Shown here: positions 59,015 through 64,000 of the stretch, piece after piece
Layout of the letters: the number at the start of each line of letters is the position of its first letter
How positions within the stretch are numbered: the first letter of the stretch is position 1
Source of the DNA: Pumilibacter intestinalis
Lineage (GTDB): Bacteria > Bacillota > Clostridia > Christensenellales > Pumilibacteraceae
Assembly (NCBI RefSeq): GCF_943193005.1
Contig: NZ_CALPCH010000002.1
Location: forward strand, 62,001 to 126,000
Direction: 5' to 3'
DNA length: 64,000 bases
Made by a program: the position numbers and the translations under genes
Notes under the pieces: model-generated
What the model saw: only the letters and a program-made list of their open reading frames with translations
The model's database searches: none
Told to the model about the DNA's origin: nothing

Positions 59015-59701
59015 ATGATATTCGAGAGTTTCCTCACGTTTCTCGGTAAAGTCTTTTGTTTTACCTCTTACGTAAACAACAAGGGGTCTTTTCCGCAACC
59101 GCTTACGCCCGAAGAAGAGCGGGATTGCATAGAGCGCACCAAAAACGGCGACAAAGCCGCGCGCGAAAAGCTCATAAGGCACAATTTAAGACTTGTGGCG
59201 CACATAGTGAAAAAATATTCCAATGCGGGCGAAGCCGACGACCTCATATCGGTGGGAAGCATAGGGCTTATAAAGGGAATTGAAACATTTGAATACGGCA
59301 AAGGCAGTCAGCTTGCAACGTATGCGGCAAAGTGCATTGAAAACGAAATACTCATGTACATACGCGCAAACAAGAAACACCGCGGAAACCTGAGCCTTTC
59401 GGAGTCGGTGGGCGTAGACAAAGAGGGAAACGAAATAACCCTCATGGATATACTTCCCATGAAAGAGGAGAGCGTGTTCAAGAAAGTGGAAACGGGCATA
59501 TTGCTCGAAAAGGTTCTCAAAGTGATAGACACCGCGCTTAAAGGTCGGGAAAATACCATAATCAAAATGCGATACGGCATAGGGTATCCGCGTTCGTACA
59601 CCCAGCTCGAAATAGCCGCAAAACTGAATATATCGCGCAGTTACGTTTCCAGAATAGAAAAGAAAGCTCTCGAAAAGATATACAAAGAACTCGACGTTTG
59701 A
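59015..59701 (+). CDS. sigK: RNA polymerase sporulation sigma factor sigma-K, uninterrupted
   Basis: 228 residues, close to the B. subtilis pro-sigma-K. It directs late mother-cell gene expression during sporulation. The N-terminus (MIFESFLTFLGKVFCFTSYV) matches the membrane-associated pro-sequence that is cleaved on activation. Region 2 reads LIRHNLRLVAHIVKKYSN, DDLISVGSIGLIKGIETFEY and LATYAAKCIENEILMYIRA. Region 4 has YTQLEIAAKLNISRSYVSRI. AAGGAG precedes the ATG. The gene is whole, with no skin-like element inside. Confidence 0.93.
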   Translation: MIFESFLTFLGKVFCFTSYVNNKGSFPQPLTPEEERDCIERTKNGDKAAREKLIRHNLRLVAHIVKKYSNAGEADDLISVGSIGLIKGIETFEYGKGSQLATYAAKCIENEILMYIRANKKHRGNLSLSESVGVDKEGNEITLMDILPMKEESVFKKVETGILLEKVLKVIDTALKGRENTIIKMRYGIGYPRSYTQLEIAAKLNISRSYVSRIEKKALEKIYKELDV

Positions 59702-59720
59702 AAATAATTGCCCGAAATCG

Positions 59721-59749
59721 TTGCAAACTTTTCTCTATAGTGCTATAAT
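59721..59749 (+). promoter_or_regulatory. Sigma-A promoter of the RNase P RNA gene
   Basis: TTGCAA (59721-59726), 17-base spacer, TATAAT (59744-59749); transcription would start at about 59755. Confidence 0.8.
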
Positions 59750-59753
59750 AATT

Positions 59754-60086
59754 GCGAGATGACCGAACGGTTGCGCGCCCGAGGGCGCGAGGAAAGTCCG
59801 AACACCGCAGGAACAGAACGCCGGCTAACTACCGGTGGAGGCGACTCCAAGGAAAGTGCAACAGAAATAAACCGCCCGAAATTCGTTTCGGGTAAGGATG
59901 GAAAGGCAGGGTAAGAGCCTACCGCTTTGGCGGCAACGCCGAGGGCTATGTAAACCCCGTTCGGTGCAAGATGCGGGAGCTATGGTTTGTTCCGACCGTT
60001 CCCCTATATCGCTCGACTCTTTCGGCAACGAAAGGGCTAGACAGATAACCGTTCCAGACAGAATTCGGCTTACAGGTCATACTCGC
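59754..60086 (+). ncRNA. rnpB: RNase P RNA
   Basis: About 333 bases. The 5' end GCGAGATGACC pairs with GGTCATACTCGC at the 3' end (helix P1). The universally conserved GAGGAAAGTCCG is at 59788-59799, GGTAAGAGCCTACCG lies in the specificity domain, and ACAGAATTCGGCTTACAG is the conserved 3' segment. Overall layout is of the ancestral A type seen in Clostridia rather than the B type of Bacillus, though this was judged by eye. Confidence 0.93.
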
Positions 60087-60090
60087 CATT

Positions 60091-60127
60091 AAGCGCGTAA
60101 ACTGCGGTTTGCGCGTTTATTTTTTTT
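60091..60127 (+). terminator. Terminator of rnpB
   Basis: AAGCGCGTAAAC-TGCG-GTTTGCGCGTTT with G-T pairs, then ATTTTTTTT. It follows rnpB by 4 bases. Confidence 0.85.
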
Positions 60128-60151
60128 ATTTGCGGGCATAATTCGCACGTT

Positions 60152-63100
60152 ATGAAAATCGTGCTGTGTGTATTTATAGTAGGCATATTTGTTGCGTATC
60201 TTTTAACGGTTTTGCGCCGAGCGGCAGAACCCGACTTTGCCGCGAAAGGAATTCTTTCGGGTGAAAAGTTGGGCTACAAGCTCACCGCGCTTGCGTTTTC
60301 TTCGAAAAAGGTAAGGAGCGGCAACGGCATGAGTTTGCGTTTCGTGCGCAAAAGACTTATCGCCGCACGTAAGTTTATAGGCGAACTCGAGAGTAAAGGC
60401 GTTCCGCTCGAGGACTGCGAAAGAAATTTTTTCAACGCTTACTTTCGTATAGACGAAGCATTGGGCAAACTGACCCAAAGCAAAAAAGCGTTTCGCTCTT
60501 TGCCGCATATAAACGGCGTTCCGCGCCTGTATTCGTTTTGCGAGCTGTTGGTTAAAAGTACGGGAGGTCTGCTCGGCAAAGAAAGCGTTCGCTCCGCGGT
60601 GAACACCTATTCCGCCGAAACTCCGCTCGGATTTCGCGAAATAGCCGAGCTCGAAAATATGTTGCGCTTTGCCGTTTGCGAGTATTTGGCGATATGCGCC
60701 GCTAAAATTACCGCAATGCGCTCGCGCGAAAAGTCGGGGAATTATCTTTCCGTAACGGCGGAATATAACGCACGCGTATGCTCCGCCGTAAACTCTCTGC
60801 ATACTCTCGGTTCGTTTATGACCGACAAATTCGTAAATTCGCTTTCGCCCGTTTACCGAGTGCTAAATGAAGGCAACGACTCTTTTTATATGCTTTCCGA
60901 AAGCACAAAAAGAATGTATTTGTATGAAATCGCGCGAGTTGCGAAGCGCAGGAATATGGCGGAAAAAACGGTTGCCGCCGAGATTTTGTTCCGCTCGGAA
61001 AAAGACGGCAAAGATATTTCGCACTATATTCTCGCTCCCAAAAAAAGCCGAGGAGTTCAGCGAGCGTACGCGATAGGATTTTGCGTTGTGGTGGTAGGAC
61101 TCGCCGTGGCGAGCGCGTTTATCGTGCCGCGGCTCGGTTGGCTTTACGCATTGCTCGCGTTGCCGATTTTTGCGTTCGGCGCGGATTTTTTATTGAGGCG
61201 AACGGCGGGGCGTGCCGTTAAACGGCGTTATTTGCCCTCTTACGACGTGAAATATTTGGACAAGGCAAAGCACCGCACCGCAATACTCTTTCCCTGCTTT
61301 GCCACAACCGAAGAGGATATAGCCGACGCTTTCTCGCATTTGTCTACTGTTGCCGCGGCTAATCCGCAAGATATATTTTCGTATGCCTTGCTGTTCGATT
61401 ACCCGCGTAGCAGTGCCGAAACCGCCGAGTCGGACGAGGCGCTCGACAAAAAAATACGCGAAGAATTTGCCCGCCGCAAAGAACTGCACGGGCGTTTGTG
61501 CGCACTCGTTCGCAAACGCAAAAGAGTGAGCGGCGAAGAGTATTTTCAGGGGTATGAAAAAAAGCGGGGTGCGGTGCTCGATTTCAACAAATTCATGCTT
61601 AGCGGCGAGGGCGAGTTTTCTCTCAAACTCGGCGATACGCATTTATCCGAATACGTGATAACTCTCGATTCGGATACTTTAACTTGCGATTGCGCGGAAC
61701 TCGTTGCGATGAAAGCGCACCCGTATTGCGCCGACTCGGCGATACTTTCGGTGAATTGCAAGCCGAACGGAAAGCGTTCGCTTTACGCAAAACTGTTTGC
61801 GGGCGAAACCGGACCCGGCAGGTACAGACAAAGCAATGCGGATATTTCGCACGACCTGTTCGGACTCGGAAATTATACGGGCAAGGGAATATACGACGTT
61901 AAGAAATTTCAGGCGGGACTCGAAAGCTTTTTCCCCGATAACCGAATACTGAGCCACGATTATATAGAGGGCGCGGTGGCGGGTTGTATGAATTCTTCGC
62001 TTAACGCAAGCGAAGATTTTCCGCAAACTTTCGAGGCGGGCTTTACGCGCGATTTGCGGTGGCTTAGAGGGGATTGGCAGTTGTTGCCTTATACTCGCGG
62101 CAAGATAAAGAACAAAGAGGGCGTTAAAAGAAAAAGTCCCATAGCTCCCGCCGCCGCTTTTGCAATCGCGCTCAATCTCGTGCTTTCGCTTGTGCCCGTG
62201 GCGCAGTTGTTCGTGCTCGGTGCGGCTTTGGCGGCGTATCCCTATCCGTCGGTGCTTGTTATAGCGTTTGCTCCGCAAATACTGCGTTCGGTTTTCGCGC
62301 TCGCGGCGGCGTATGGAAATCCTCGCGCCGCTCTTGCCGAAATTGCGCGTTGCCTGTTCGATATAGCTTTACTGCCCACTTTGGCTATTTATAAGCTGTG
62401 CGCCGTGGCGGTAACTTTATATAGGCTTGCGGTGGGGCGCAAGTTGCTCGAGTGGAGCGTATTCGCGCATGCAAAGGGCAAAATTTCGATTATCCCAAAT
62501 TTGGTTGCGTTCGCGGTGTTCGCCATAATTCCCGCGATATTCGCGCCGAACGTATTCTTTTTTTCGCTCGCCGCCGTGTTTGCAGCCGGCGCGGCATTGC
62601 CGAAGCTCGTGAGCAGGGAGAGCGGAATTAAAGATAAATCCGACGTTCTTTTATCGCAATTGCACGAAACCGCAAAACGCACTTTCGAGTACTTTGCGGC
62701 GCAGGAGAACATGTATCCGTTGCCCTGCGATTGTTATCAGGCGGACAACGCGAAAGGTTGGTGTGCCCGCACTTCGCCTACAAATATAGGAATGTCGCTC
62801 GTAGCTTACGCCGCGGCGTACGAAATCGGCATTATAGATATGGGCAGACTTACGGCGTACGCCGAAAAAATCGTTTCCGCGGTAGAGCGTTGCGAAAAAT
62901 ACGAAGGGCATTTGTATAATTGGTACGATTGCGAAACCCTATGCGTATTGCCGCGCCGCTTCGTGTCTTCGGTAGACAGCGGCAATTTTACGGTTGCGTT
63001 GAGCCTTATGCTTACGTATTTCGAAGGCAAACTCAAAGAACGGATACAAAAACTCATTGACGAAACGAACTTTGCCGCACTGTACGACGATGAGCGCAAA

Positions 63101-64000
63101 CTGCTTTATATCGGTTACGACGAAGAACTGAAATCTTGCACCGAAAATCACTATGACTTGCTCGGAAGCGAGAGCACTCTCACGTATTTGTTTGCCTGCG
63201 GCTACGGCAAGATACCCGCGGATACATTTTACAACCTCGACCGAAACGGAGTGCGCGGCGAAAACGCCGTAACGGTGTTCAGTTGGACGGGCGGCATGTT
63301 CGAATATTTAATGAGCCGTCTTTTCATAAACCCCGAAAACGGAACGCTGTACGGTGAGGCGATGCGCGGCGCGGTAAAGGCGCAAATTAACTACGCGCAA
63401 AAACTCAAAAGCGAGGTTTGGGGCATATCCGAAAGCAGATACGCGCAGTTCGACGAGTGCGGCGGCAATTTGTACAGAGCTTTCGGAGTGCCGAATATTG
63501 CCCATTCGCATCTGCCTTCGGTTCAGCCGTTTGCGCCTTACGCCGCTTTTTTGGCGTTGCCGTATTGTTCCGAGGTCGATTTCGTTTCCAACCTTAATGC
63601 GTTTATAGCTTTGGGCGCATTGGGAGAAATGGGGTACTGCGACGCCGTTGACTGCGAGGCGCCCGTATTAAGCTACATGACCCACCACCAAGGCATGATA
63701 CTCGCCGCGTGCGCCAACGCCGTAAAAGGCGACGTACTGTGCGAAAGGTTGCAAACTCTTCCGCAGTGGAGGGCGGCGAAACTTTTGTGCGGCGAAGAAC
63801 CTTTGCGTAAGGCGCGGCGCAAAAAGAACTTTGCCGCAAGCGAAGCTCGCGAGCAGATAGAGGACTGCGGCATTTATTTGTGCAAAACCGCGGGCGCGTA
63901 CGTTTCGGCGGCGAAAGACGGCGTTACTTTCGGGTATGCGGATAAAGTTTTGTTGCGCGATTTCAACGTATGCGCAAACGGCGGCGACGGGCGGGAAACG
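60152..64000 (+). CDS. NdvB-like cyclic beta-1,2-glucan synthase (3' end cut by window)
   Basis: 1283 codons are visible and the frame is open at the window end; full proteins are about 2700-2900 residues. Membrane helices: 1-20, about 307-352 and several at about 665-815. The glycosyltransferase (GT84-like) part holds YVITLDSDTL (near 500), SHDYIEGAVAG (near 600) and FTRDLRWLRGDWQLLPYTRG (near 630). The next domain, the glycoamylase-like part, has YNWYDCETLCVLPRRFVSSV, FSWTGGMFEYLMSRLF and YMTHHQGMILAAC (near 1175). A C-terminal GH94 phosphorylase part should follow outside the window. It makes beta-1,2-glucans from NDP-glucose. No good ribosome site precedes the ATG. Confidence 0.88.
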   Translation, partial: MKIVLCVFIVGIFVAYLLTVLRRAAEPDFAAKGILSGEKLGYKLTALAFSSKKVRSGNGMSLRFVRKRLIAARKFIGELESKGVPLEDCERNFFNAYFRIDEALGKLTQSKKAFRSLPHINGVPRLYSFCELLVKSTGGLLGKESVRSAVNTYSAETPLGFREIAELENMLRFAVCEYLAICAAKITAMRSREKSGNYLSVTAEYNARVCSAVNSLHTLGSFMTDKFVNSLSPVYRVLNEGNDSFYMLSESTKRMYLYEIARVAKRRNMAEKTVAAEILFRSEKDGKDISHYILAPKKSRGVQRAYAIGFCVVVVGLAVASAFIVPRLGWLYALLALPIFAFGADFLLRRTAGRAVKRRYLPSYDVKYLDKAKHRTAILFPCFATTEEDIADAFSHLSTVAAANPQDIFSYALLFDYPRSSAETAESDEALDKKIREEFARRKELHGRLCALVRKRKRVSGEEYFQGYEKKRGAVLDFNKFMLSGEGEFSLKLGDTHLSEYVITLDSDTLTCDCAELVAMKAHPYCADSAILSVNCKPNGKRSLYAKLFAGETGPGRYRQSNADISHDLFGLGNYTGKGIYDVKKFQAGLESFFPDNRILSHDYIEGAVAGCMNSSLNASEDFPQTFEAGFTRDLRWLRGDWQLLPYTRGKIKNKEGVKRKSPIAPAAAFAIALNLVLSLVPVAQLFVLGAALAAYPYPSVLVIAFAPQILRSVFALAAAYGNPRAALAEIARCLFDIALLPTLAIYKLCAVAVTLYRLAVGRKLLEWSVFAHAKGKISIIPNLVAFAVFAIIPAIFAPNVFFFSLAAVFAAGAALPKLVSRESGIKDKSDVLLSQLHETAKRTFEYFAAQENMYPLPCDCYQADNAKGWCARTSPTNIGMSLVAYAAAYEIGIIDMGRLTAYAEKIVSAVERCEKYEGHLYNWYDCETLCVLPRRFVSSVDSGNFTVALSLMLTYFEGKLKERIQKLIDETNFAALYDDERKLLYIGYDEELKSCTENHYDLLGSESTLTYLFACGYGKIPADTFYNLDRNGVRGENAVTVFSWTGGMFEYLMSRLFINPENGTLYGEAMRGAVKAQINYAQKLKSEVWGISESRYAQFDECGGNLYRAFGVPNIAHSHLPSVQPFAPYAAFLALPYCSEVDFVSNLNAFIALGALGEMGYCDAVDCEAPVLSYMTHHQGMILAACANAVKGDVLCERLQTLPQWRAAKLLCGEEPLRKARRKKNFAASEAREQIEDCGIYLCKTAGAYVSAAKDGVTFGYADKVLLRDFNVCANGGDGRET

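Noticed and set aside
59015-59701. A skin-like element interrupting sigK
   Set aside because: The reading frame is complete from pro-sequence to region 4.

Overview
The window reads as chromosome of a spore-forming member of the Clostridia (Bacillota), possibly one of the uncultivated gut lineages related to Christensenellales. The phylum-level call rests on genes seen directly: ctsR-mcsA-mcsB-clpC, a SCIFF peptide with its radical SAM maturase, a TIGR04086-type membrane protein, an intact sigma-K gene, a YtxC-like protein, HemZ, RNase J, and Shine-Dalgarno sites of the AGGAGG type. The order-level placement is only inference. The standard bacterial code is used, with ATG, GTG and TTG starts, and AUA is used conspicuously often for isoleucine.

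Layout. 0-0.7 kb: 3' end of a GH63/MGH1-like glycosidase. 1.1-3 kb: groES-groEL on the minus strand. 3.3-4.8 kb: dCMP deaminase and a secreted surface protein. 4.8-9.4 kb: ctsR-mcsA-mcsB-clpC. 9.5-13.7 kb: hpf, pgi, a TIM-barrel isomerase and pgk. 13.8-15.9 kb: tRNA-Glu, an HPr-like gene, a GNAT gene and a Val-Gly-Cys-Leu tRNA cluster, mostly on the minus strand. 16-22.2 kb: ytxC-like gene, yajC, TIGR04086 gene, SCIFF precursor and maturase, secD, secF. 22.3-28.8 kb: recJ, rel, MBL hydrolase, hemZ. 28.9-31.4 kb: rpsO and pnp. 31.5-36.3 kb: deacetylase, M16 peptidase, dUTPase/MazG-like gene, tRNA-Trp, proC, rnhA, TVP38-like gene. 36.3-38 kb: a PadR-type regulator fused to a membrane domain. 38.1-40.1 kb: acyl-ACP thioesterase and a lipoprotein. 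40.1-42.2 kb: a cluster of palindromic repeats, one of which appears to carry two unknown genes. 42.3-54.1 kb: a giant (about 3930 aa) surface protein. 54.2-60.1 kb: sugar nucleotidyltransferase, RNase J, trmR, trhP, sigK and RNase P RNA. 60.15-64 kb: 5' part of an NdvB-like cyclic glucan synthase.

How the genes work together. The heat-shock regulon is visible as one circuit: the same 23-base CtsR operator lies just downstream of perfect TTGACA-17-TATAAT promoters in front of both groES and ctsR, and no CIRCE element is seen. YajC, SecD and SecF form the Sec accessory set, with the SCIFF ranthipeptide pair embedded between them. Rel, RNase J, PNPase, RNase P and HPF cover stringent response, RNA turnover and ribosome hibernation.

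The accessory region at 36-54 kb is the most unusual part. It holds promoters whose -10 box lies exactly 7 nt before an ATG with no Shine-Dalgarno (predicted leaderless mRNAs), a membrane-tethered PadR protein, a split palindromic element with two cargo genes, and a giant adhesin. The adhesin has an ALK-like glycine-rich domain, and its promoter is preceded by four GTTCA motifs at an exact 11-bp period.
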